A stretch of 64,000 bases of DNA from Aspergillus flavus (lineage: Eukaryota; Ascomycota; Eurotiomycetes; Eurotiales; Aspergillaceae), in contig NC_092409.1 in assembly GCF_009017415.1 (NCBI RefSeq), positions 434,001 through 498,000 of the forward strand, in the 5' to 3' direction. The notes under the pieces were generated by a model. It was not told the DNA's origin. It saw only the letters and a list, made by a program, of their open reading frames with translations, and searched no databases. Position 1 is the stretch's first letter. Every line of letters begins with the position of its first letter. Positions 21,934-32,663 of this stretch are shown piece by piece. Made by a program: the position numbers and the translations under genes.

Positions 21934-24900
21934 TTGCGATTAGATGCAATCATAATCCTGGGGCTTTGCATTTTGCTTGGCACCCTCGCGGAGGCCTTGC
22001 CACGCACAGATCCCCAGGAGGATATTGGCACTTTTACAAATCCGGGAGTTGCTAGAAGACCAAGATATAGATACTGGTAGGTGGATGCTGTCCTTTTCTT
22101 CGCAAAGTGTTGGTGCGGAAGATTCATTGTCAACAATCAGACTCCCAGATGCTAGTGTTGATCCGGAATTGCTCGCCGACGATATCGTACAATTAGCTGC
22201 ACGAGGAGCCGGTGAGATTGAATTTTTGAATTACTCAACTACGGCGGCTCTGCTGTAACTCTATGGCTCCCAGCCCTTTTAATCCTCTTACTGATATCCC
22301 GCTTCAGCCGGAAGGCGTCGATTGGAATATATATGGGTACGGTACGTCGGCATATCGCAAGGTCCTCAAGGCCGCCTTACAAGCACACAAAGACCATGGC
22401 CTACTCATGGACTTCTCAATGGGTCCACAGTCGGGTCAAGGGGTCCCTGCTGAACCAGATAATCCCGGCCTTGTCTGGGAACTAGTGAGTCACTGGCTCT
22501 CTCGTATATTGTGATTAAGAAAAAGCTAACATCTGGAACTGGTTTCCTTCAATACGATTGCTGAAAATGAAACTTACAGTGGCGAGGTTCCTGGTTGGGG
22601 TAAAGGCGATCTCGTGTCTGCTGTCACGTTTGCCGTTCTCAACACGACCATTGTCACGTAACCGCCACCGCAACCGCAAACGCCTTTGCCCTTGAGCCCA
22701 AACGATGTTTCCGAGTCCCTCTTTTCTTTGGAATCCTTGACGGAGTTAACAGATTCCATCAGCCAGGATGGCAAAATGACAGTCAATGTTTCTTCCGTGA
22801 AGGAAGCAACTTCGTACATGCTTTATGCTTCATATGCGCGACGGTCTTACGCACGAGCTTGCACCGCATCGAGTGAAAATCATCAGAATATTCTCCAGAA
22901 CGGCTCATTCGCAGTCGACCACTTCTCTGTTATGGGCGCCAAAGTTACTACTAGCTTCCTTAAGGAGTATATCTTTATTGATCGTATCAAAGAGCTCATG
23001 GAGGAGACTGGAAACCTTGTTTGGGAGGACAGCGTTGAGATTCCGTCTTATACATATTGGACACTATCCTTACCGGAGATCTTCAAAAAGCAGCATGGCG
23101 TAAGCATACCAATGTGACAAGTGCCTCAGGATACAATCATCTAACTATACCATGTTCCAGTACGCCATGACACCTTACCTGATGTTGCTATCAGGCAATG
23201 AGGGCTATCAAACGGGTAACCAAGGCCCCATCCAATTTATTTCTGATGGCAATGATCAAGGTGCTGGATTTGTGGCAGATTATCGATCCACGATGACAGG
23301 GCTTCTCATGGAGTACTTGGAGTACCTGAACAAATGGACGCATGAGACCCTAGGTCTTAAGTCCTCCCAGCAGGTTGGATATAACCTTCCGGTCGACATG
23401 CTGGAAGCCATCCCCTCTGTCGATATTCCCGAAACCGAAACATTGTCGTTCTCGAATCTGATTGCTGGTTTCCGGCAATTTAGTGGACCTGCCAATCTTG
23501 CCGGAAAGAATGTCATCTCTATCGAGTTAGGGGCTAATTTCGGACAGGCATATTACCAGACATGGACAGAGCTTCTTCAGGAAGCTAAGCATGCCTTCGT
23601 GGCGGGGGTCAATCAACTTGTTATCCACGGTGAAACATACTCGCACACATATGACAACACCACATGGCCTGGTTTCACTTCGTTTAACTACTAATTTGCC
23701 GCACAGCACTCACGCCACCAGCCAGGTTGGGATGTGGGATATAAACAGGCAATGGACTATTCAGCACGCTGCCAGTTCATTCTGCAAGGGGGCATTGCTA
23801 AGGTGGATTTGGTTTTCTGGGACAAGCAGACAGCCCAAGACGCGTACCCCGGTATCTTGTACGAGCCAACAGACCTGCAAGATGCAGGGTATACTTACGA
23901 GTATCTCTCTACCGAGAACTTTGATTTACCCATGGCTTAAGTCGAAAATGATGTTCTCGCACCACAACAGCAAGCTTTCAAAGCCATGATTTTGCGAGGC
24001 AACGACACTTTGACTGTTGCCGGACTTAAAGCCCTCGTGAAATATGCAAAATCAGGTCTTCCGATAATTTTATCAGGTGGACTATCGTCAACATGGGCTT
24101 CAAATGATGAACAGGCTATCTTACAGTCTGAAAAAGCATTAAAAAGCATCTTGGATCTGGATAACGTGCATCAAGTTCCATATGGAGGACTTGTTGATAT
24201 TATCAAAAAAAATTGGCATTGTCCCAAGGCCCACAACTGATTGCAATGGCACGTGGTATACTCGATGAAAAAAGACAACAGATAGCGATGTCTATGTCTA
24301 TGTCTACAATGATGGAGATTTCAGCACTGGCAGCATCTCTTTTCAGGCCACTGGATCTCCCTTTGCTCCTGATGCTTGGACAGGCGAGGAAACCCCGATT
24401 ACCGAATACTCCGTGAGCCAGGGAAGGACAAACATCTCTTTCTCTCTGAAAAGCACCGAGACACGCATTGTTAAGTTTTCAGCATCGAGAAATAGCGCTA
24501 ACAATGAATCACACGTCATCTGGAGCTCCGACTCTGTGTTGGGTTACTATGTTGACTCCGGCAAGGTGTGGGCCAAGGCTGCGGCCAGTGACTCGGCCAC
24601 GAGTGTCAAGTTATCGTCTGGAAAGACAGTAACTCTTGACCAACAAGGGCAGTCGCAGATCAGTCTTGGTAACTGGTCCGTTGTCCTCGAGCAGTGGTTG
24701 CCCCCAGACAATCTCTACGACGTGGAGACAGTGGCAAACAAGAAGAACGTATCTTTGTCAGTTTCTGGCTTTAGTATTTCCTCGTGGAAGGATCTCGGAT
24801 ATCAAAATTCGTCCGGCGTTGCGTAATACACCAGTAGCTTCTTCTGGCCAAAGGAAGAAACGGGAGCTACTGGTGCTTATCTTGTCATTCCACCAGTTTC

Positions 24901-25189
24901 CCACGGGATTAGAATCAGCATCAACGGGAACGAAGTACCTGTTATTGACATAACCAACCCCACCACCGATGTGTCGACATACCTTGTTCAGGGAGATAAC
25001 ACGGTCGTGATTACAGTTTCATCGACTCTTCATAACGGTCTTATGCCGATCTGGGATCAGCTCCTAACGGGAGGGGCGGCACCATCGTTGAATTACTCCG
25101 CACTGGAGGATATGGTCTTTCAACCGCAAGAATATGGCATCTTGGGTGAGGTTCGGGTCGTTCCTTATCAGCTGATGAGGATTATTTAA
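21934..25189 (+). pseudogene. broken GH106-like secreted glycosidase (alpha-L-rhamnosidase type)
   Basis: The order of conserved pieces is that of fungal GH106-like secreted proteins. A signal-peptide-like LRLDAIIILGLCILLGTLAEALP opens the frame, its Met apparently lost. Then come RYRYW, LPDASVDPELLADDI, DHGLLMDFSMGPQSGQGVPAE, the YAMTPYLMLLSGNEG exon, VISIELGANFGQAYYQTW, INQLVIHG-type and PGWDVGYKQAMDY, and C-terminal beta-sandwich sequence. Lesions: a frame break near 22240; in-frame TAA at 23692, 23938 and 24824; TGA at 24266; and a one-base shift in the A-run at about 24207-24214. At least one intron (GTAAGC to TTCCAG before 23161) still fits. With six lesions it cannot make the full enzyme of about 1000 residues. 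Confidence 0.8.
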
Positions 25190-26615
25190 CACACGAGCAA
25201 GCTAGAACTGTATGGGCTAGTATGTACTCATAATGAACTAGATCAAGAGGAACCAATTGAGGATAAGAACATTGATCGATCGAAGAGAATATCACGCGAT
25301 TGAGGGCAGGTTGAAATATGAGAAGGTATTTTCAATACTAAATAGACGTATGCTGGCTAACATGGTGTGGTGCAATCGCCGTCCTTATGTACGCAGGCTA
25401 GACGACTAGGGGCTGGGCAGGGAAATGCCAATAATTCCAAGTTGACGTGTGTTTTGCTTCGCTTCGCGGTGCTTTACAAACGTGGTTCGGGCTAGGCTCA
25501 GTTGAGTCGGATACTGGACAGTATCGGGGAATATGTTAACTAAGTAGACATAACGGGTTCAAGAGGCTGTCACAATCCCTCTACAGCATCAAGTTAGCGA
25601 TGTTTCAATTCGAATTTTGAAACGTACCATGGTGCAGAGACTCTATTTCGCTTTATCTTTACAAGACCTGGTTTTCTCTGCATGGTGTTTGAGCGATCAA
25701 GGTATAAGTCCGTCGCCATGAGTCAGGAGCTTTAGATACTCAACAGTTTGAGCAGATTCAAAGCAAGGTATAGGCCCAGGCATGATTTGTAATAACTACC
25801 AAGGGACTACCGCATTGGGTAGGATGTTAAATCAAGACTGTGACATTCGACCCGAATGTACCTTGAGGAGTATGTGATAATACACTTCAGGGGGGCATCA
25901 GACAAGTCGGCCGTCCGTATTTCTGAGTTTGAACGGGAAATAGACAAGTGTCTTGTTGCTTTCATCATTCTGTAATAAAAGGAGCATTCATTGAATGCCA
26001 CCCAAGCACACCGCTACCCTCCGCAGGCTTCCCTGCGGAGGTTCCGACAAGAATGTGCAAGGGCAAGGGAATGCGACATAATCCATACGGAAGATTCACA
26101 ATAGTGGACCCCTTCTTAAGATGGCCCGGACAAATCCAAAAAGGCGGTATATGATTCCAACATGCCCCAGACTTCTCCACAACTCCATGCTACCTACTGT
26201 CTCCAGGAGTCTATGTGGGGGAGAAGCCACAGCCTCTGGTTGGATAAGTACAACGTGTCAACCATGGGCCCGCATGCCATACCACGGTGAGGACCAAGGC
26301 TCGTCCCCCGGGGTATGTAACAACAAGCCCTCATTCGGAGTAAAAAAAGGTTACAACGGGGCGACGTCAATGACTCAACTGTCATGAACGGAACTAAGCC
26401 TTACTATGGAAGTGAAAATATATTTTTCTAAGAGTACTGATGAAAGATATCGCCAGATCCAATATTAACACCTTCCCATTCGGGTTACAGTACAGGAAAA
26501 CCTAATCCACACAAGAAAATGAGGGAAAACCCGCACCAAGGCTAATTACACAATTACAATTATTATCCTGGGAAATATCCCATTTTTTCACTTTGTATGG
26601 TCCATCCTGGTTTAC
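25190..26615. other. intergenic region
   Basis: No gene is supported over 1.4 kb. The only feature is a perfect GC-rich hairpin at 26018-26041. Confidence 0.55.
26018..26041. repeat. perfect 10-bp inverted repeat with 4-nt loop
   Basis: CCTCCGCAGG and CCTGCGGAGG are separated by CTTC. The stem is GC-rich and would be very stable in RNA or single-stranded DNA. It is not followed by a T-run. Confidence 0.85.
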
Positions 26616-26950
26616 TCAGAGCCTGGCATATGTTAGTTTCAAGGGATTCTAGCGCAAGCGTAATCTCTGACTTACCACCGGTGCCAGGCGACATCGTCAT
26701 CGTCATCGCGGCGGCATGGGTCACGGAAAGCACACTTCACAAGGTGTTAGCCGGTATTCAAGGGTTGTCACCGCAAAGGTCCATCACTTACCACTCCGGG
26801 GGCGCCGGGGAGACCAGCGTGGCATGAGACACATGTAAGGCCTTCTTCACAGAAGGCGCCGGGGTAGGGGGCACAAATTTCACCTGGCCCCCGTCCGGCA
26901 GCGACCAGAGCTGGAGCGCATGTGGCGATGAGTAGAGCGAAAAGCTGCAT
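26616..26950 (-). CDS. small cysteine-rich secreted protein, 74 residues, three exons
   Basis: Exons are 26950-26792 (53 codons), 26734-26676 (59 nt) and 26622-26616 (7 nt including the stop). Introns have GTAAGT donors, CTAAC branch sites and AG acceptors. The product starts MQLFALLIATCAPALVAA (signal peptide). It then has six cysteines spaced EICAPYPGAFC, EEGLTCVSC and CAFRDPC, an acidic RRDDDDDV run, and ends WHRWL. Small size, a secretion signal and even cysteine number fit fungal effector-like or antimicrobial-type secreted proteins. I cannot assign a family. A TATA-like element lies at 27064-27071. The 7-nt terminal coding exon is unusual. Confidence 0.65.
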
Positions 26951-27063
26951 TTTGCGTGGTTGCAGGAAACGGAATTTCTTTCGTAGAGAGTTCAATGAGT
27001 CGATAATATGAATTGCATTAAAGAACAAAAACTGGAATCGAACTCGGGGGAGACTCACGGAGA

Positions 27064-27071
27064 TATTTATA
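27064..27071 (-). promoter_or_regulatory. TATA box (TATAAATA) of the cysteine-rich gene
   Basis: On the minus strand TATAAATA lies 114 nt before the ATG at 26950, a usual distance for a fungal core promoter. Confidence 0.5.
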
Positions 27072-29351
27072 CCCATCGCGCTCCCTGTGATGATAACATC
27101 ATTACATTGATTTTGGCTGTTTTCGGTCCTTATTCTTCATATGCGGATCTATGACCACTTGATCACTATTCTGACTTCATGACTCTCCATACCTTGTGGC
27201 TACAAGGGATTCACAGATGTTGTATCCAACTCTTCATGTTCTTCCGAACCACATTCCAATATCTATGCACGCTACGGATGATTGATAGCAAGAAGTGAAC
27301 GCAATACCCGCGAATTTGTGGTATACCCTATTGTGTAGTAATCGATATTGCTACCAAATCCCTAAAGAAGACGAAGGGCTTCGAGTAACGGGTAAGATTA
27401 TCAGCGCATCATTCATATAAGAATCACTACTTCCGCTTCTGACTCCGGCAGAGCCGAAAGGTTAACGGACCGTCGGATCCGAACTCCGCAGCTTCCGTCA
27501 ACCTTAGTTTGATGACTTCAGTGGCCGCTTTCGGTACCTTCTAATGATCCGTACACTGTGTGGAAAGCGTTCTGAGAGAGTAGGATATCACTCGGTATCT
27601 GTCAACAGTAAACGGTCTTGATCGAAATAGAGATAAAAAGGAAAAAGGAGAAAGGAAAGGGACAAAAGAAAGAATGTACTGGCAATAGATCAAGCATATA
27701 TTACATGGCATTGAGTCCCATTTTTCTCGTTGGAACTCATTTCGGCTTATAGCTGAGAAAATATGAGTTTAATTTTTGTATCTATATAAACATTGTTGAT
27801 CGATGAAATACACTATTAGACAGACCACTTCAAATGCTTAGACACTCAAGGTCTAAGTTAATACATTGTGCGATTGTCTGTCTATTCTAACTAACCGTTA
27901 TATAAATTTCTGGATGAACTGTAGACTATTATTTCCCCTGTTCACTTTATTTTGGCCTGAGTTATTACAGGCGTAACGTGGTTGACAAATTAAGAATGCG
28001 TATGGAATGTGTAAGTCAAGCTGAAAATGAAGGTTCGCGCGCCAGGCTTGCGCTCATCTGTTCCATAAACTACTTGGACACCATAATTTATACCTTACTT
28101 TACACGAACGAGAGCCCCACCACTCCTGGTCATTGTGTTTGATTGTTTGTAATCGATCGACATGCAGTTACCAGACGTGGAAGCCTACTGTGGAAGACTG
28201 AATTGGATGAGGGTGGGCCCCAGCCACACGCAGACCACGACGGGGTGAGAAGTATAACCTCCAACGAAGTTACAATATGATAGTACGTCCTGCGGCACAT
28301 ATGGACATATGAAAAGGCTATAGCCTATTCAGGATACCATAATTCTCGGCAGAAGATGCATATTCCTGTTCACCGTGTGCGAAGACAAGCCCGTTTCGAC
28401 TGATAATCCTACGATACACCACCATACAGATGTCAAATTCCTTATGAACTCCTCCAGCAAGGGATACTATAATTGTGACCCGTTATTCCAGTTGGCAAGT
28501 AGTAAAGCGATACAGATGGTAGCCGGTTTTTTAATTGCGTTACAGAACTTTGGCACTATCTACGTGGGTATTGACCAACCTCTGTGTCAGAGATAGGCGC
28601 GCTGGTCTTCCATTACCTGACGGTGTGAAAACCACGCAAGGATAGATTGAGGATTGTGTGCGTCGGCATGACATATATGAAAAGAATTTGGAACCAAGAG
28701 TGTATCCAACACGACTACTTTGGATAGAAGACGACACAGTACGCCTCCTTCCTGTCGGATAGAAAAGGGCTTTCCGGGCCCTATGCGACTTGGAGTTGCT
28801 GGTGGGGTCCGAAGGAAACGCATACATAGCCGCGTCTATCAGACAGCAGTTTCTGAGCTTTTCGAAGAAGGTATCATTATTGCCAATCTACCCATGGTAT
28901 TTAGGAAGCCTTCGAGTTTCTCAAGTGTTTATCCATTCAGGACTTTCCTGTATCATACCTTTAAAGAGTAAAACGATGTATATCCCTGTTTACCCAAACA
29001 AGATGGTAGATGTATAAAGTGGTTATGCGGGCACGACTACCACAAAGATACCATGAGAACCCTGTTCGGACCTTGCGTCATACATCTCAGCTACGATCGC
29101 GACCATTAGCGAACACTGCGGAGAAAGGAAATCAAGTTATTGTCCTTGTGTTAGTCAGGAAAGCTTACCCCACCCGGGTAAGTATTCCGACTCGGATCTG
29201 TTACCGACCTGCTGGCTATATCAACAGCTGCAACCCACCAAGCGATCTCGCCGTCCACACTTTCAAATAACCCGAAGGTATCGGAACAAGACACAATCGG
29301 ACAGGACACACCGTCGGCGCTCCTCAACGGACATCACATCAGCTGGTCATA
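27072..29351. other. intergenic region
   Basis: About 2.3 kb with only short overlapping random-looking ORFs, between the cysteine-rich gene and the cupin. No gene or RNA is supported. Confidence 0.5.
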
Positions 29352-30020
29352 ATGGTCGAGGTGAGGCAATATCACCTTTCTCCTACGGATCTTATCCCCA
29401 ACTCGCCCAGACCACTCCTCCACTACAAGAATGTCCTAGCCAAGCCCAACAACACGCATTGCGACCCAGTCGACGTGTGGGACTTGTTTACCAGGAATGA
29501 ATGGGACGTTCAATGGATATTCCGCTATAGTCCTACCCAAATCTCTCACTACCATTCCCAGGCACACGAATGTATGGCCGTCCTTTCCGGTACTGCCAGT
29601 ATCCGGTTTGGTGTGGCGGACACCTCACCAGATATGGAAGAGAATACACACGGCTCTGCTTGGGAGGACGGCGGCGTTCTACTAGAGGCGGAGGCTGGCG
29701 ATGTGTTTATTATACCAGCCGGTGTGGCACATAAGACGCACAACACTAAGCCTGAAGCGGACTTCGCGCTTTTATCACCGGGGAACGGGCACGGCATCAA
29801 GGCAGATGATAAGAAAGCGTTGTCTGAGATCAAACTGGATGGATTTACTATGATGGGCGCTTACAGCGGTGGTGACTGGGATTTCGTCGCAACGGGAGGT
29901 GATTTCGAGAAGGTGTGGTCTGTTCCGAAGCCCAAATATGATCCTGTTTTTGGAGCTTCCGAACGAGGGCTTTGCAAGACATGGCGTGGGAGTGATACCG
30001 AGTCGAAAGCCCATTTGTAG
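29352..30020 (+). CDS. cupin-domain protein
   Basis: A single exon of 222 residues. It contains a typical cupin pair: HYHSQAHECMAVLSGTASIRFG (motif 1, metal-binding His, His and Glu) and then GDVFIIPAGVAHKT (motif 2, final His). The C-terminal region (MMGAYSGGDWD, KVWSVPKPKYDPVFG) is characteristic of the YjlB-like fungal/bacterial cupins. These are small cytosolic beta-barrel metal proteins of mostly unknown reaction. The length is normal, there is no signal peptide, and the gene looks intact. Confidence 0.88.
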   Translation: MVEVRQYHLSPTDLIPNSPRPLLHYKNVLAKPNNTHCDPVDVWDLFTRNEWDVQWIFRYSPTQISHYHSQAHECMAVLSGTASIRFGVADTSPDMEENTHGSAWEDGGVLLEAEAGDVFIIPAGVAHKTHNTKPEADFALLSPGNGHGIKADDKKALSEIKLDGFTMMGAYSGGDWDFVATGGDFEKVWSVPKPKYDPVFGASERGLCKTWRGSDTESKAHL

Positions 30021-30953
30021 GCCTTGTGTGAGCTTGTATGTTGATAGAAACGACAGAGTTGCTCCTCGCGGTTTAATAATACTGTGCATCTTGCAAGATC
30101 TGAGATGTACGCTCGTTGGGCCTTCCGTTGGGAGACCAATGCATTGTGAGATTCGTGTATAGTCTGTTATTGACCCACTCCGTATGTAAGTTGTGATCAA
30201 CGATCGGAAGCCATCCCGAGCCGCGCAGTCGCCTTGGTTATTGGCTGCCTAAGCTCCTCAAACTGGTAAAAGTCTAATTAGAATGCGACTTTGATAGAGA
30301 GAGAATGTCACCATACCTCTCATATAAACGCTAGATAAACCAGGAGCACGAGTTTCAACAAAGATGGAGACCTCGGCTCGGAACTCTCTCCCGAGATCGC
30401 AAGTACACATGCCTTGCTTGGTTGTCTGATATTATGTGTCCCAACGAGATTCAGAATATAAGCTTGACTTCGAGAGGAGAGCAGTCGTCCAGAGCAGGTA
30501 AAGCTTGTATTGGATGCCCACCAAGACGAACTTTACCTTGTTGTATTTACATGAAGTTATACTACTAAGATGTACTGCTGATGATCGACTGGTGAGGGAT
30601 CTCTTCCCGGGTTCTGAACAAATGATGACCTCGAGAACGCCTTGGCTCATGGAGAGGTTCCATCATTGGGTCATGGCTTGAACGATAAGCCGAAACAAAC
30701 GAGGTGGAATTCACCACTTAATGTAACAAATGCTCCAATAACAGGGCGGGCACAGAGTAATCACGTGGCTCTGGAGTGAATGATTATCAGGTATAAATAG
30801 TGTGTACCTTCTCAACGGTCTCAACGAGAGACCTCAACGCGCTTTGCAAGGTGACCATACTCCCCGCGACAGCAATCCTCACATCGCGCTGCCCAGAAGC
30901 TCATAGACATTCCTTCCATTCTATTGACCTGCCCACTGCATTAGACACAAACC
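30021..30953. other. intergenic region
   Basis: About 930 nt with no supported gene. It carries the TATA element and a pyrimidine-rich leader for the RBR locus. Confidence 0.55.
30792..30799 (+). promoter_or_regulatory. TATA box (TATAAATA) upstream of the RBR locus
   Basis: TATAAATA lies 155-162 nt before the ATG at 30954, followed by a CAACG-rich leader. Confidence 0.5.
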
Positions 30954-32373
30954 ATGGCAGCGGAACGCGTGACTCCGCCACTGCGAGCCGATGAGACAAA
31001 CACTGATGATGAAGTTGTGGCTCTTTTGCAGCAACTGGAGGAGATCGATCTGTTCGGTGGAAAACAGAAAGGAAAGGGTCGAGCTGATAAGCCTTTGGGC
31101 ATTGATCTGGCTATGACATTTTTTCGAGACGAGGTGCAGGCCCACATTGGTTTCTTGAATGACCTCAAGCTTGCCCACAGTATTGGTCATGCGGTGTTCA
31201 TGGACGGTCCAGCTATCGCAGGCGTCATGCAAGAGAGTTGCAAGCCCAAAGTGATAGACAAGTAGCAATGAGAATCAGTGCCAACGATCCGGAACTTCAG
31301 AACCCTCCACGGGGACGCGTGTCTAGCCAGTCTTATCATTTACATATACCCAAAGGCCTCCTCGATGGAAAGGGTGATATTGATCGTGATTCCGATGAAG
31401 ACAAAGGTGGTCCATCAAAAACATATGCGGAGCGCCAGAAGGACGCGATGGAGAGACTATCCCGTGCTAAGCTACAGTGTTGTATATGCTTCGAGCGCTA
31501 CGAGTCAAGCGACATAATTCGTTTGGAATGTGGTGACCTCTACTGCACCGATTGTCTCAAGAGTCTTTTCATGAGAGCCACCAAGGACGAGCAATTATTT
31601 CCTCCGAGATGCTGCCGTCAGCATATTCCCTTGTCCCTCATAACGAAGCAGATGACCACTGAGGAAAAGGATGCATTCCAGAGGGCAAAAATTGAATTTT
31701 CCACGAGCAACAGAACCTACTGCAGCAACACCGTTTGTGGCAGGTTTATCATCCCGAGCAACATATTCTCCGAGCAGGCGAAGTGTGAGTATTGCGGCTC
31801 CTCGACCTGCGCAATGTGCAAAAACCCCTTTCACTCAGATGATTGTCCAGAGGACGCCGCTCTTCAGGAAATGCTAAAACTTTCCACAAGCCAAGGATGG
31901 CAGCGTTGCCTCTCTTGCAAGGCAATGGTTGAACTCACAATAGGTTGCTACCACATGACGTATGACTTGCTCCCTCTCCTAGGCTCTTAGCTTCATCTTG
32001 CAGCAATGCTGACCCGATATTTAGGTGCAACTGCAAGGCCGAATTCTGCTACCTGTGCGGCAAAAAGTGGAAGACCTGTCGCTGTGCGATGTGGGCGGAG
32101 CGGAGACTGGTCGCCAGAGCAGAAGAAATTGTTGACTGAGAATTGGACCATCCATTGCCTCTGCAAGAACGCCAGCACCGCATCGCACAACTGCGCGATC
32201 ATTTGCTCGAGACCCATCAATGTGACCACGTTGAACGCTTCGAGCGCATTGCGGGCGACACTAGAGCCAGATTCGCATGCGAAATGTGTGGAGCGCATCA
32301 TTGGAGATTTATTTTGCGATGCCCTTGTTGTCATTTCCAAGTGTGTGAGGCCTGTCGGAGGCATCGTATGTAA
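30954..32373 (+). pseudogene. RBR-type (RING-IBR-RING) E3 ubiquitin ligase with a frameshift and a premature stop
   Basis: The N-terminal helix region starts MAAERVTPPLRADETNTDDE. The RING1 is CCICFERY...LECGDLYCTDCL. The IBR region has YCSNTVCGRF and CEYCGSSTCAMCKNPFH. RING2 is RCLSCKAMVELTIGCYHMTCNCKAEFCYLCG, spliced across the intron at 31960-32024 (branch GCTGAC). Two lesions are visible. One base appears lost near 31232, where MQE is followed out of frame by LQAQSDRQVA. An in-frame TGA at 32137-32139 lies before ELDHPLPLQERQHRI and the C-terminal Cys-rich segment. The TGA could be a C-to-T change in CGA. If only the TGA were real, a shorter ligase could still form. Sequencing error at the frameshift is possible. 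Confidence 0.65.
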
Positions 32374-32663
32374 TCATGTATTCATGACCCAAGATTGTGC
32401 ATTGTATTGTGAGCTATACTACATGCACCCGCAATGTGTTACTGCGCTAGGAGGGAGGCCGCTCCAGAGATTGGTTTGAGACCATGTGCTCTATTGTCAA
32501 TCTATGAGAACGCCTGCTCAGACGATAGCCCATTAGAAGAGGTTTAAGAAGAGTGGGAGTTATGCTTGGTCATGTATGTAAAAAAGAATGAAGATCAGTT
32601 CCTAAGTACTAACGTATTCAATTTGACAACGTATATTCCCCGATCCGAACACGATATCATTAT

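Noticed and set aside
28375..29270. Series of plus-strand ORFs before the cupin gene
   Set aside because: They cannot be joined into one protein with sensible introns, and none shows conserved motifs.
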